Below are positions 50,851 to 60,303 of a DNA stretch of 64,000 bases, in pieces (position 1 is the first letter of the stretch; the number at the start of each line of letters is the position of its first letter). The stretch is from the NCBI RefSeq assembly GCF_000971115.1, contig NZ_BBLV01000002.1:1-64000 (forward strand), in the 5' to 3' direction. The stretch comes from Demequina gelatinilytica. GTDB taxonomy: Bacteria > Actinomycetota > Actinomycetes > Actinomycetales > Demequinaceae. A model generated the notes under the pieces. That model saw only the letters and a list, made by a program, of their open reading frames with translations, was not told the origin of the DNA and ran no database searches. Made by a program: the position numbers and the translations under genes.

Positions 50851-53800
50851 TCACCAGTGCGGCGGCTTCTCCCGCCTGATCTCGTCGTCGCGGCTCGACC
50901 CGCCGTAGCCGCCGCCCCAACCCTCGTCCAGGTCCTCGCTCGAACGCGTGGGGATGAGGGGGCGCCCCGCGGTGCGCGAGGCGGGACGGATGGCCGGCGG
51001 GGACGATGCGGGCGCCGGGTCGGCCTCGGCGTCGGCCTCGCTCGCGGGTTCCGCGTCCTCGGGTGCGTCCTCGACGTCCTCGGGTGCGTCCTCGGCCTCC
51101 GCGTCCTGCGCGTCGCTCATCTGCTCATCCTCCGCCTCGGCTGCGAGCGAGTCGAGATCGAGCTCCTGCTGCACCGCGAGCGCCCTGGTCTCCACCTTGT
51201 CGGCGAGGATCTGCTCGGCGAGCATCACGGAGATGCCCAGCGTGATGTCGGGCGCCTCGACGGCGGGTTCAGGCGCCGTGTGCGCAGGAACCTCGACGAG
51301 CGGCTCGGCATCCGGCTCCTCGTCCTCCGCCGTGACATCGGCCACCGCATCGACGTCGAAGACGTCCTCGAGCGGCACGCGGATCGCGGAGGTCTCGACT
51401 CCCAGATCGAGCGCGGGCTGCTCCCAGACGAGCGGCTCGCGCCTGCCCTCGACCGCGTCGATGATGGAGGCGACGGCGGCGTCGGGGTCCATGAACACGT
51501 CGAGCGTCCACAGCGACACCACGGACCAGCCGAGCACCTCGAGGCTCGCGTACTGGTGCCGCATGCGGTCGCGCACGCTGGCGCCTCCGAGCCGCGCTGC
51601 CTCGTCGGTCACCACCGCGACGCTGAAGCCGCGGTCGTGGCGGCCTCCCACGACGAGCGGGATCGCGTCCGCGCCGGCGCCGTAGCGCACGTGGACCGCA
51701 TACCCCTCGGAGCGCAGGCGCCCCGCGATGTCCGCGAGCAACCAGTCCCCCGGCGCTGGCTCGGGCCGCTCGGCGGGCACAGGCTCCGCGTCGGAGGCGA
51801 CCAGCAGGTCGCGCAAACCGTCGATGCCCTCGGCGTCGACGCCCTCGGCGATGGCCCCCAGGTGGTCGACGCCCAGCGCGGTGATCACCGTGAGCCGCTC
51901 GTGCGTCGCGACCAGGGCCTGCGCGAGCGCGTGGGCACCCCAGTCCTCGGACAGCACGCCGAGCCGCGCGGGCAGCGTGCCGTCGGCATCGCGCGCATAG
52001 CCGGGCGTGAGGATGACCTCGTCCACGTCGAGACCAGCGGCGTTGCCGAGCGTCACCACGGCGACGGTCTCCGCGAGGCGCGCACCGCGCTCCTCGAGCG
52101 CGTCGCGCAGGCGCGAGGCGTGGAGCTCGTTGCCCGCGACGACGGCGAGCGTGCGGCGCGGCATCTCGTGCACCCGGCGGTCGGCGTGCTCGACCACCGC
52201 CATGACCTCGGTACGGGTCGACTCGACCGTGCGCGCGCCGGCGACGGGGGCGCCCTGCGCGTCGAGCACCGTGACGGCGAGCGCATGCGGCTCCCCGGCG
52301 GACGGCAGCGAGCTGAGCGCGCGCCCGTAGGCAAGCGTGCCGAGCACGCTGGTGACGCGGGGGTCGCGGGGCTGCGGGATCGCGTGCAGCGGCACGCGCG
52401 GCAGGAGGCGCGACAACGCGGTGACGGCGCTGCGGGTCGCCGCCTCGCCATCGCCGACCACCACGACCTGCCGTGCACGGGCCAGGGTGGGCACCGTCTC
52501 CGCGAGCGCGAGCGACTCCGCGCCGAACACGATGGCGAGGTCCACGCATCGTGACGGCGGCGCGAGCCGCGACACCTGCTCGGCTGTCGCGAGGACCGCG
52601 GGACGCAGGGCGGTGACGAGCGCCGGGTGCGCGCGCCACAGGTCGCGGTAGGGCGCGTCGGCGCCCTCGACCAGGGTCGCGAACAGGTCGCGTGCGGATT
52701 CGGGGTGGCGCGCGATCGCGAGGCGGCGCCGCTCGGCCACGGCCCGCATGAGCGGGCCCACGCGCGACTCGGCGAACTCGCGGTCGCACACCAGGAAGCG
52801 CTCGACCACGCGGCCCATCGCGCCCTCCTCGGTGAGGCGCGGGTCCGCGGAGACCACCGCGTCGAAGGCCGAGGCCCACCACGCGAACTCGAGGTCGCGC
52901 CGCACCTGCTCGGGAGAGGGGTCGCGCTCGCGCAGCTCCGCGAGCAGCGGGCCCAGGCCGGCGGACTCGAGGTCGCGCTCGATCGGCATGGCCTCGGCGG
53001 CCTCGAGCGTCCCGGGGACGCCTTCGGCGAGCCGCTCGAGGATCTCGCGGACGCGGTCCCACGGCTGGTCCAGCAGCTCGCTCTCGCCCGAGACGGTCGC
53101 GACGGGGATCGCGATGCGCGACCACAGGCGGATCGCCTGCTCGACACGGTCCGCGTACAGGTCGAAGTCGTCCGGCACCACCGGCCAGCCGCCGGCCGAG
53201 CAGTGGGCACGCCAGCGCAGCGCCTGCGCATGGGCGGCGACCAGGCTCTCGTGAAGGTCGTCCTTGGAGCGGCCCGGGCGCAGCAGCTCGACGGCGCGGC
53301 GGCGCAGGGCGCGCCGGTCGCGGCGCGCGAGCTCGCCGGCCTGCGGCGTCCCCGGAGGCGCGGTCGCCGCCACCAGGTCATGCAGCGAGCGGTGGAAGAC
53401 GGCGGGCGAGAAGATCTCGAGCGTCACCCGCAGGTCGGTGAACAGCCCCACCTGGTCCGCCCACGCGGAGATGGTCGGCGCCTCGTCCATGCCGGTCTCA
53501 TGGGCGGCGATCTGGGCCTCGGCGCGCATCTTGGGCAGGTGCCGCACCACCAGCGTCGCGAGGGCCTCGTCGAGCTTCGCGCCCTCCGCCGGGTCGTCCG
53601 TCACGGTCGACCACCACGGCACCAGGGTGGTCTGCTCGGGCTCCGGCGCCGGCGCGGGCTCCTCCTCGGGCGCATCGGGCCGGAGCCGCTCCACCATGGC
53701 ATGCGCCACGGACGCGAAGCCGTGCTCCGCGACCAGCGCGGCCGCCTCCGCACCGAGCCGCAGCTGCGTCTGCGGCGCCGGCAGCGTCGAGATGAGCCGC

Positions 53801-55017
53801 ACCACGGCCTGCACGGCGTCGTACGCGCTCACGTCCCACGGACGATGCGGGCGGTGGAGGGCGTCGAGACGCGCCTGGAGCTCGTGGCGCGCGGTGAGCA
53901 GGCTCTCGCCGGAGCTGCGCAGCGCCTCGTCGTCGACGTCCTCGACGCCCATGGTCATCGACGTGAGGAGCCTGCGCCTGGCGGTCTCGTTCCACGAGCC
54001 CACCGCGCCCGAGATGAAGGCATCGGACGCGCCGACCTTGTCGAGCCTGCGCGCGACGGCGCGCACGGACTGCTCGGTCCCGCCCACGGCCATGACGGCG
54101 CGACCCGACGCCGCGGCATCGGCCACGATCGCCGCGACCGTTCCCGCGGGGTCCGATCCGGGCGGGGCCTGGAGGAACACGGACCTTCCGGTCGCGATGA
54201 GGTCGAGCGCCGCGAAGCCGGCGTCGTCGAGGTCGCCCACACCCCGCTCGGCGAACGGGTCGCGGTCGCCCACCGGGAACGCCGGCAGCGGCTGGGCGAG
54301 CATCGCCTGGGCCTCCCGGTCGCCCGCGGTCGCCGCGAGCACATCGGAGGCGCCGATCACGGCGTCCATGTCGTCCAGGTCGTCCAGCAGGCGCTGCTCG
54401 GGGTCGTCGAACACGCCGATGAACAGCCGGTCGACCACCTCGACGCCGGGGAACGCCGCCTCGAGCGAGCGCACGTGCTGCCACAACGGTCGGGGGTCGA
54501 ACTCGACCCCGGGACCGGCGCCCGGGGTCACGCCCGCGAGACCTGCCGACACGCCGCGCTCACGCGCCTCGGACACGAAGACGGGGTTGAGCGCGACCTC
54601 GTCGAGCATCGTCACCAGGACGTCGCCCTGACGCGCGGGCTCGAAGTGCACGGGACGCATGAGCAGCGGGACCTCGCGTCGCCTGCCGTCGTCGCTCCAG
54701 GACACGGTGCCGATCACCATGGCGGCGGTCCACACGCCGGTCGCGGCCTTGACGCGGTCGGCGCTCTCGCGGATCACCCGCACGCGGTGGAGCGCCTGGG
54801 CGTACTGCTCGGGATCGCGGATCAGCGACGAGATCGCGGTCGCGCGGCCCGCGAACAGCGGCGCAAGACCACCGGGGTGGGAGCCTCGCAGGTCGACGAT
54901 CGTGGTCTCGCTCGCAGCGAGATCGCGCAGGGGTGAGACGGTCGCGAGCTGCTGGAGCTGCTCCCTCCATTCGCGCAGGGCGTCCGCGACGAGCGCGCGC
55001 CCGATGTAGTCGACCAC
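50851..55017 (-). CDS. Giant SF1-helicase-like protein with eroded ATPase motifs and C-terminal endonuclease-like domain
   Basis: A 1388-residue protein. The layout follows DUF4011/UPF1-type SF1 helicases with a C-terminal Vsr/MTES_1575-type nuclease, but key residues are gone. Walker A reads QAPPGSDPAGT (283-293, no Lys), the Walker B region VDLAIVFGAES (825-835) lacks the DEAS acids, and the next motif is VVVVGDGEAA instead of GDxxQLPP. In the nuclease-like domain (about 1090-1190) VAVVTDEAAR stands where active relatives have an Glu-x-Asp, though ASLEVLGWSVVSLWTLD is preserved. The last 190 residues are acidic and disordered. The frame is intact and codon use normal, so it is a maintained protein, perhaps a scaffold or DNA-binding factor. 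GTG start. Confidence 0.82.
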   Translation of the reverse strand: MVDYIGRALVADALREWREQLQQLATVSPLRDLAASETTIVDLRGSHPGGLAPLFAGRATAISSLIRDPEQYAQALHRVRVIRESADRVKAATGVWTAAMVIGTVSWSDDGRRREVPLLMRPVHFEPARQGDVLVTMLDEVALNPVFVSEARERGVSAGLAGVTPGAGPGVEFDPRPLWQHVRSLEAAFPGVEVVDRLFIGVFDDPEQRLLDDLDDMDAVIGASDVLAATAGDREAQAMLAQPLPAFPVGDRDPFAERGVGDLDDAGFAALDLIATGRSVFLQAPPGSDPAGTVAAIVADAAASGRAVMAVGGTEQSVRAVARRLDKVGASDAFISGAVGSWNETARRRLLTSMTMGVEDVDDEALRSSGESLLTARHELQARLDALHRPHRPWDVSAYDAVQAVVRLISTLPAPQTQLRLGAEAAALVAEHGFASVAHAMVERLRPDAPEEEPAPAPEPEQTTLVPWWSTVTDDPAEGAKLDEALATLVVRHLPKMRAEAQIAAHETGMDEAPTISAWADQVGLFTDLRVTLEIFSPAVFHRSLHDLVAATAPPGTPQAGELARRDRRALRRRAVELLRPGRSKDDLHESLVAAHAQALRWRAHCSAGGWPVVPDDFDLYADRVEQAIRLWSRIAIPVATVSGESELLDQPWDRVREILERLAEGVPGTLEAAEAMPIERDLESAGLGPLLAELRERDPSPEQVRRDLEFAWWASAFDAVVSADPRLTEEGAMGRVVERFLVCDREFAESRVGPLMRAVAERRRLAIARHPESARDLFATLVEGADAPYRDLWRAHPALVTALRPAVLATAEQVSRLAPPSRCVDLAIVFGAESLALAETVPTLARARQVVVVGDGEAATRSAVTALSRLLPRVPLHAIPQPRDPRVTSVLGTLAYGRALSSLPSAGEPHALAVTVLDAQGAPVAGARTVESTRTEVMAVVEHADRRVHEMPRRTLAVVAGNELHASRLRDALEERGARLAETVAVVTLGNAAGLDVDEVILTPGYARDADGTLPARLGVLSEDWGAHALAQALVATHERLTVITALGVDHLGAIAEGVDAEGIDGLRDLLVASDAEPVPAERPEPAPGDWLLADIAGRLRSEGYAVHVRYGAGADAIPLVVGGRHDRGFSVAVVTDEAARLGGASVRDRMRHQYASLEVLGWSVVSLWTLDVFMDPDAAVASIIDAVEGRREPLVWEQPALDLGVETSAIRVPLEDVFDVDAVADVTAEDEEPDAEPLVEVPAHTAPEPAVEAPDITLGISVMLAEQILADKVETRALAVQQELDLDSLAAEAEDEQMSDAQDAEAEDAPEDVEDAPEDAEPASEADAEADPAPASSPPAIRPASRTAGRPLIPTRSSEDLDEGWGGGYGGSSRDDEIRREKPPHW

Positions 55018-55124
55018 CGTCCTACGGTAACGGTCCGGTCACGGCCGCTCGACGCACCACGCCGCCACCGCCGCCGTGCGGGTGCGCGCGCACCCGGGAT
55101 GATCCGGACCAACCAGGAGGAACG

Positions 55125-55244
55125 GTGACAGGCCCGTGCGGCCGCCCTCAAAAAGAGACAGTGCGCGCCGACTTGTGCAGCCGACACGCACTGTTGGCAG
55201 GATTGTGGGACCACGCGGGCACCCGCGTCAAACCGATGGTGTGA
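55125..55244 (+). CDS. Possible 39-residue small ORF
   Basis: AGGAGG lies four bases before a GTG that opens a 39-codon frame in the 243-base gap between the helicase-like and MFS genes, pointing away from the former. The product begins VTGPCGRPQKETVRADLC and has no recognised domain. Codons are less GC-ending (about three quarters) than in neighbours, which argues against it. An ACAGTGCG/CGCACTGT inverted repeat (55158-55165, 55187-55194) lies inside. Confidence 0.22.
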   Translation: MTGPCGRPQKETVRADLCSRHALLAGLWDHAGTRVKPMV

Positions 55245-55260
55245 ACGTCATCATCGCCCC

Positions 55261-56586
55261 TCATCGGGGGCGCCTGAGCGCCTCGCGCAGCGGCGGCACC
55301 ACCACGCCCGCGGCCGCCATGTCGGCACGGGTGAGGCGCCGGTTGCGGAGCACCCCCGCCACCCCGATCACCCACGGCACCAGCAGCGTGGCGAAGGCGA
55401 TCCGGTACTCGTCGAGCGTGTAGGTCGAGGAGCCGTCGGGCGAGACCAGCTGCAGCGTCACGCCGACGAGCACGATGCCCAGGATGGTCGACGCGAAGCC
55501 GCCCACGTTGACGAATCCCGTGGCGGTGCCCATCGCCTCCTCCGGGCCGAAGGTGCGGGCATAGTCGAGCGCGATGAGCGACACGGGGCCGCCCGCGCCG
55601 ATGACCGCCATGAGGACGCCCAGCTCCCACACGGGCCGTGGCGTGGACGGCACCAGGATCGCGGCCCATGCGAGCGCGGTCGCGACCGCGGAGCCCAGGA
55701 CCAGCCAGCTGCGCCGCAGGGGATGCCGCGCGGTGAAGGCGCCGGCGAGCGGGCCGGCCGCCATCTTGGTGAGCGTGATGATCATCAGCAGCGCGCTCGC
55801 CTCGCCGAGGTCGAGGCCCTGCGTGCTCACGAAGAACGGCACACCCCACAGCAGCGCGACCGTGTTGGCCGAGCACAGCGACAGGAAGTGGGTCCAGAAT
55901 CCCAGCCGGGTCCCCGCGGGACGTGTCGCGGTCCTGATCGAGGCGCGCAGGGACGAGGCGGCGAGGGCCCCCGGAGGTGCGGCGGGCTCGACGGACGCTG
56001 GCGGTACGCGGATGCTGCGGGCTGCGAGCGCGCCGACCGCGACCGTGGCTCCGGCGAGCACCGTGAAGGTCCAGGTCCAGCCCAGGTCGCGCAGCAGCCA
56101 CGCGACGGGGAGCGACGTCGCCAGCTGCCCCGCCTGGCCCACCAGGCCGGTGACCTGCACGAGCACGGGGACGCGCCGCGCGGGGAACCACAGGGGGATG
56201 AGGCGGCACGCGGAGATGAAGATGGGCGCATCGCCGGCGCCGATGAGCACGCGCGCCGCGATCGCGACCGGGAGGCTCGTGGTGAGCGCGAGCATCGCGG
56301 TGCCCACGGCCATGAGGATCGCACCGCCGACCATGAGCCGCCTCGCACCCCAGCGGTCGAGGAGCGCTCCGGCGGGCAGCTGGAGCGCGGCGTAGGTGGC
56401 GACCTGGGCGATCGCGAGCATCGACAGCCACGCCGCCTCGATGCCGAAGCGGTCGAGCGCGGCGACTCCCGCCACGCCGAGCGCGGTGCGGTTGACGATC
56501 GCCACGAAGTACAGCGCCATGCCGGCGATGAGGACCATCCAGGCCACGCGCGGCGCACGGGCACGAGGCTGCGCGGGCGTGGTCAT
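55261..56586 (-). CDS. MFS transporter (paralogue 1)
   Basis: A 441-residue major facilitator protein with twelve helices. After helix 1 comes YFVAIVNRTALGVAGV, shared with the neighbour; motif A-like LLDRWGARRLMVGGAIL is between helices 2 and 3, and GDAPIFISACRLIPLWFP and QVTGLVGQAGQLATSLP follow. C-terminal tail VVPPLREALRR is also shared. GGGAGG precedes the ATG. Substrate unknown; proximity to aromatic-catabolism genes suggests an organic acid. A structured element (56682-56812) lies about 95 bases upstream of its start. Confidence 0.9.
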   Translation of the reverse strand: MTTPAQPRARAPRVAWMVLIAGMALYFVAIVNRTALGVAGVAALDRFGIEAAWLSMLAIAQVATYAALQLPAGALLDRWGARRLMVGGAILMAVGTAMLALTTSLPVAIAARVLIGAGDAPIFISACRLIPLWFPARRVPVLVQVTGLVGQAGQLATSLPVAWLLRDLGWTWTFTVLAGATVAVGALAARSIRVPPASVEPAAPPGALAASSLRASIRTATRPAGTRLGFWTHFLSLCSANTVALLWGVPFFVSTQGLDLGEASALLMIITLTKMAAGPLAGAFTARHPLRRSWLVLGSAVATALAWAAILVPSTPRPVWELGVLMAVIGAGGPVSLIALDYARTFGPEEAMGTATGFVNVGGFASTILGIVLVGVTLQLVSPDGSSTYTLDEYRIAFATLLVPWVIGVAGVLRNRRLTRADMAAAGVVVPPLREALRRPR

Positions 56587-56681
56587 GGATCCTCCCAGGG
56601 TCGGTCCACGCTAAACGCCCGAGCGAGGGGGCGCGCCGGACCTCCGGCCCAGGCACCCCTCTTCCCCTCCGTCCGGAAGGT

Positions 56682-56812
56682 GGTAGATGAGTGTCGGATC
56701 TGGCGGATCCTTGCACCGCAGTGGTCGCTGGTGGTCGGCGCCCGGAGGCGCGCGACACTCAGCTACCCCTGCGAGGCGCAGAACCTGGCAGAACCGACCA
56801 CCACGTACCACT
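56682..56812. ncRNA. Interleaved inverted-repeat element (pseudoknot topology) between MFS genes
   Basis: Two inverted repeats are interlocked. A: 56682-56696 (GGTAGATGAGTGTCG) pairs with 56753-56767, 14 of 15 bases. B: 56720-56738 (AGTGGT-N4-GGTGGTCGG) pairs with 56794-56812, all 15 arm bases outside the N4. The order A-B-A'-B' cannot form both helices in a simple hairpin but can in a pseudoknot or as alternatives. No coding sequence is supported here. It may be a leader RNA of the downstream MFS gene. Confidence 0.45.
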
Positions 56813-56847
56813 TCGGGCGAGGGCCGGCTCATGCGGCCGCGCACCGC

Positions 56848-58143
56848 TCAGCGACGACGGCGTCGCATGACCTCGCGCAGCGGCGGCACCAGCACGCCCT
56901 CACGCGCCATGTCCTCGCGGGTGCGGGCGCGCGAGGCGAGCACGCCGGCGGTGCCGAACACCCAGAGGATCAGCAGCGAGCCGAACGCGATGCGGTACTC
57001 GTCGAGCGTGTACACGGTCGCGCCCGCCGGCGACGTGAGCTGGAGCACCGCCCCGACCATGAGCACCGCGACGATGGTCGCCCCGAAGCCCCCGACGTTG
57101 ACGAAGCCGCTCGCGGTCCCGAGCCGGTGACGCAGCGAGAACGTCCGCGCGAAGTCGAAGCCCACCGCCGACGCCGGACCGCCGAGGCCCACCGCCACCA
57201 TGAACATCGCCAGCTGCCATGTCGGACGCGGGGTGTCGAAGACCAGGAGCACGGCGAAGGCCGCGAAGGACAGGGCGGCGGAGCCGAGCGCGAGCCATGA
57301 GCGCCGCAGCGGGTGACGTCCCGTGAGCAGCCCGATGATCGGCCCGCCGGCCATCGCCGACACGGTGAGGCAGGTGAGGAGCGCGCTCGCCTCCTGCGGG
57401 GTCTTGCCCTGCGCCGTGAGGAAGAAGGGCACGGCCCACACGAGTGCGAGCGTGTTGACGGGGAACAGGGTCACGAAGTGCACCCAGAAGCCCAGCCGCG
57501 CGCCCGCGGTGCCGGTGGTCCCCCGCACCGCGGCCCACATCCCCTCGCGCTCGAACGGGGCATCGTCCGTCACGGGTGCGCGGAGCCCGAGGCCCGCCGC
57601 GACCGCCACCGCGACGCCGAAGGCGGCGATCACGGAGAACGTGGTGGTCCAGCCCGCGGCATGCAGCAGCGCCGCGACCGGGATGGCGGTCGCGAGCTGG
57701 CCGGCCTGGCCCACGAGCCCCGTCACCTGCACCAGCACGGGCGCCTGGCGAGGCGGGAACCACAGCGCGATGAGCCGGTTGGCGCCGATGAAGATGGGGG
57801 CGTCGCCCGCCCCGATGAGGACGCGTGCGAGCACGGCGACCGTCATCGAGTGCGTGACGCCGAGCAGCACCTGGCCCAGCGCCATGACCACCACCCCTGC
57901 GGTCATCACGGCGCGCGCGCCGTAGCGGTCGAGCAGCCGGCCGGCGGGCACCTGGAGGCCCGCGTAGGCCGCGACCTGCGTCACTGACAGGACGGCGAGG
58001 CCCGTCGCCTGGAGCCCGAAGCGGTCGACCGCCTCGACGCCCGCGACGCCCAGCACGGTGCGGTTGACGATCGCGACGAAGTAGGCCGCGAGCGCCGCGG
58101 CGTAGACCAGCCACGCGGCACGGGGCGGACGCGCGTCGAGCAT
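56848..58143 (-). CDS. MFS transporter (paralogue 2)
   Basis: A 431-residue twelve-helix transporter closely related to its neighbour: YFVAIVNRTVLGVAGVEAVDRFG, GDAPIFIGANRLIALWFP, QVTGLVGQAGQLATAIP and the terminal VPPLREVMRRRRR correspond block by block. The two are a diverged tandem duplication. GAGGAG lies six bases before the ATG at 58143. A terminator hairpin separates it from the upstream oxidoreductase gene, so it has its own promoter within 58144-58194 or reads through. Confidence 0.9.
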   Translation of the reverse strand: MLDARPPRAAWLVYAAALAAYFVAIVNRTVLGVAGVEAVDRFGLQATGLAVLSVTQVAAYAGLQVPAGRLLDRYGARAVMTAGVVVMALGQVLLGVTHSMTVAVLARVLIGAGDAPIFIGANRLIALWFPPRQAPVLVQVTGLVGQAGQLATAIPVAALLHAAGWTTTFSVIAAFGVAVAVAAGLGLRAPVTDDAPFEREGMWAAVRGTTGTAGARLGFWVHFVTLFPVNTLALVWAVPFFLTAQGKTPQEASALLTCLTVSAMAGGPIIGLLTGRHPLRRSWLALGSAALSFAAFAVLLVFDTPRPTWQLAMFMVAVGLGGPASAVGFDFARTFSLRHRLGTASGFVNVGGFGATIVAVLMVGAVLQLTSPAGATVYTLDEYRIAFGSLLILWVFGTAGVLASRARTREDMAREGVLVPPLREVMRRRRR

Positions 58144-58194
58144 GGGACTCCTCGGGGGTGGGAGCCCAGTATCGCCCGCCCGGCGCGAGGCGGA

Positions 58195-58228
58195 GGACGA
58201 TGCGCGGCTCCCGCCCCGCGCATCGTCC
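58195..58228. terminator. Terminator hairpin after the OYE-type oxidoreductase gene
   Basis: A 13-bp perfect stem, GGACGATGCGCGG (58195-58207) with 58216-58228, and an 8-base loop, 52 bases past the oxidoreductase stop on the minus strand. Both arms again hold the octamer GACGATGC. Confidence 0.75.
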
Positions 58229-58279
58229 CCGTCTGCCGCGGCGGCCCTGGTGGAGGGTGGGCCGCCGCGAGGCCTCGCG

Positions 58280-60202
58280 CTACAGCGCGAGCGCCGCCTC
58301 GAAGCCGGCGTTGATCGCGTCGCCCACCTTGGCGGGCCTGACGCAGTCGCCGATCGTCTGCGCACCGCGCGCGGCGAGCGCCTCGACGAGCGCCGCGCCG
58401 GGACGCACGCCGAACGCGCTCACCACGGTGTCCGCGGCGATCGACACCGGGCCGTCGGGTCCGTCGACCTTGACGCCGGCCGCGTCGACCTCGATCACCT
58501 TGTGTCCCGTGAGGAGCGTGACGCCCGCCTCCGCGAGGTCGCGCAGCAGCGTGATGCGGTTGATCATGAGCAGGTCGGGGGCGACGGCGTCGGCCATCTC
58601 GACCACGGTGACGTCGTGCCCCGTCTGGGCCATCTCGAGCGCGAAGTCGGCGCCCGACAGGCCGCCGCCGCAGACCACGATGCGGTGGCCCAGCTCCGCG
58701 CCCAGGTGCGCGTCCACCACCTCGACCACGTTCGCGCCGTCGAGGCCGGGGATCGGCGGGGCCACGGGCTCGGCGCCGATCGCGGCGATGATCGCATCGG
58801 CATCGTCCAGCTCGGGCGAGCCCGCCGTGATCTCCGTTCCCAGGTGGACCGTCACCGGGAGGTCCTTCAGCTGGCGCTCCCACCAGAAGATCATGGAGCG
58901 CAGCTCCTTCTTGAACTCCGGGGTCGCCGCGGGCCACAGGACGCCGCCCAGCTGCTCGCCCTTCTCGTAGACGTCGACTGTGTGGCCGCGCAGCGCCGCG
59001 ACACGCGCCGCCTCGAGCCCCGCGGGACCGGCACCGACGATCGCGACGCGCTTGGGCTCGGCTGCCCGGACGAGGATCCGCTCGCGCTCGTAGCCCACAG
59101 TCGGGTTGACCGCGCAGCCGAGGGGCTTTCCCACGAACGCGTTGCCCACGCACAGCTGGTTGCAGCGGATGCACGGGCGGATGTCCTCGCGACGGCCCTC
59201 GGCGAGCTTGAGCGCCCACTCGGGGTCCGCGATGAGCGCGCGGCCGATGCCCGCGAAGTCCATCTCGCCGCCGGCGATGGCCTGCTCGGCCCGCTCGGGC
59301 GTGAGGTTGCCGCAGCCGAGCACGGGGATGGTGAGCGCGTCCTTGAACATCCTGACGGAGCCCATCATGCAGTTGTCGCCCAGGTAGTAGGGAGGGAACA
59401 CGTAGTCCATCGCCTCGTACGAGCCCTCGTCGACCATGAGCAGGTCGAGGCCCGCCGCCTCGAGGACCTTCGCGATCTCGAGCGACTCCGCCGGCGTGCG
59501 TCCGCCCTCGAAGCGGTGGTCGACGGAGAGACGGAAGCTCACGGGCAGGCCCGGCGCACCCTCCTTGACGGCCGCGATGATCTCCGCGGCGAAGCGGCAG
59601 CGGTTCTCCACGGAGCCGCCGTACTCGTCGGTGCGGCGGTTCCACACAGGCGAGAGGAACTGGTCGATGAGGTAGCCCGTGTGGCCGTGGATGTCGATCG
59701 CGTCGATGCCGGCCTCGGCGCATCGGGCCGCGGCCTCCCTGAAGCGCTGGACGATCACCCTGATCTCCTCCGTCTCGAGCGGACGGCAGCGCACGCTCGG
59801 GTCGAGCCAGTGCGTGTTGTCCGAGGCGGAGATGGGCAGGCGCTCGGGGTCGATGTTGTTGATGTTGCGACCCAGGCCGGCGGTGAGCTGCACGGACACC
59901 GCGCCTCCGCGCGCATGGAAGGCCTCGGCCAGCTTGCGCAGGCCGGGCGTCGCGGCATCCGTGTCGACGCGGCCGAGGCCCGCGTTGATGACCTCGTAGT
60001 CGTCGGTCACGGCGTTGATGCCGGTGCACACCAGCCCCGCTCCGGCGGCGCGCTCGGCGTAGTACGCGACCTCGCGGTCGGTCAGATGGCCGTCGTGGTC
60101 GCCCATCTCGGTGCCCATCGGCACCATGATGACGCGGTTGCGCAGCTCGAGGCCGGCGAGCGTGACGGGTTCGAGGACGTGGGTGAACGCTGTGGTGGGC
60201 AA
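58280..60202 (-). CDS. OYE-family FMN/Fe-S/FAD oxidoreductase (2,4-dienoyl-CoA reductase-like)
   Basis: A 640-residue flavoenzyme. An N-terminal Old-Yellow-Enzyme TIM barrel (LRNRVIMVPMGTEM, IDIHGHTGYLIDQFLSP, RRTDEYGGS) binds FMN; four cysteines in CIRCNQLCVGNAFVGKPLGC (about 341-360) hold a 4Fe-4S cluster; a C-terminal FAD/NAD domain follows (VAIVGAGPAGLEAARV; VVCGGGLSGADFALEM). This is the FadH/enoate-reductase/TMADH architecture, used to reduce C=C bonds with NAD(P)H. Start is TTG 60202, five bases after AGGAGG. An AT-rich promoter-like stretch (60236-60260, with CTATT repeated) lies upstream. Substrate unknown; an unsaturated ring or dienoyl intermediate is a reasonable guess. Confidence 0.92.
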   Translation of the reverse strand: MPTTAFTHVLEPVTLAGLELRNRVIMVPMGTEMGDHDGHLTDREVAYYAERAAGAGLVCTGINAVTDDYEVINAGLGRVDTDAATPGLRKLAEAFHARGGAVSVQLTAGLGRNINNIDPERLPISASDNTHWLDPSVRCRPLETEEIRVIVQRFREAAARCAEAGIDAIDIHGHTGYLIDQFLSPVWNRRTDEYGGSVENRCRFAAEIIAAVKEGAPGLPVSFRLSVDHRFEGGRTPAESLEIAKVLEAAGLDLLMVDEGSYEAMDYVFPPYYLGDNCMMGSVRMFKDALTIPVLGCGNLTPERAEQAIAGGEMDFAGIGRALIADPEWALKLAEGRREDIRPCIRCNQLCVGNAFVGKPLGCAVNPTVGYERERILVRAAEPKRVAIVGAGPAGLEAARVAALRGHTVDVYEKGEQLGGVLWPAATPEFKKELRSMIFWWERQLKDLPVTVHLGTEITAGSPELDDADAIIAAIGAEPVAPPIPGLDGANVVEVVDAHLGAELGHRIVVCGGGLSGADFALEMAQTGHDVTVVEMADAVAPDLLMINRITLLRDLAEAGVTLLTGHKVIEVDAAGVKVDGPDGPVSIAADTVVSAFGVRPGAALVEALAARGAQTIGDCVRPAKVGDAINAGFEAALAL

Positions 60203-60303
60203 GGGAGCCTCCTGGGACTAGGCGGTCGACGATGACGCTATTGAGCGTATGTCTATTAGTTGCCGCCGCCGAGGGACCAAGGTCACCGGCCGCCCGCCCC
60301 CAC

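Noticed and set aside
52627-54936. 769-codon open frame antisense to the helicase-like gene
   Set aside because: Arg/His/Gly-rich shadow of a 1388-residue gene with recognisable architecture.
50851-55017. Active anti-phage defence helicase-nuclease
   Set aside because: Catalytic motifs of both domains are missing and no other defence genes are adjacent.
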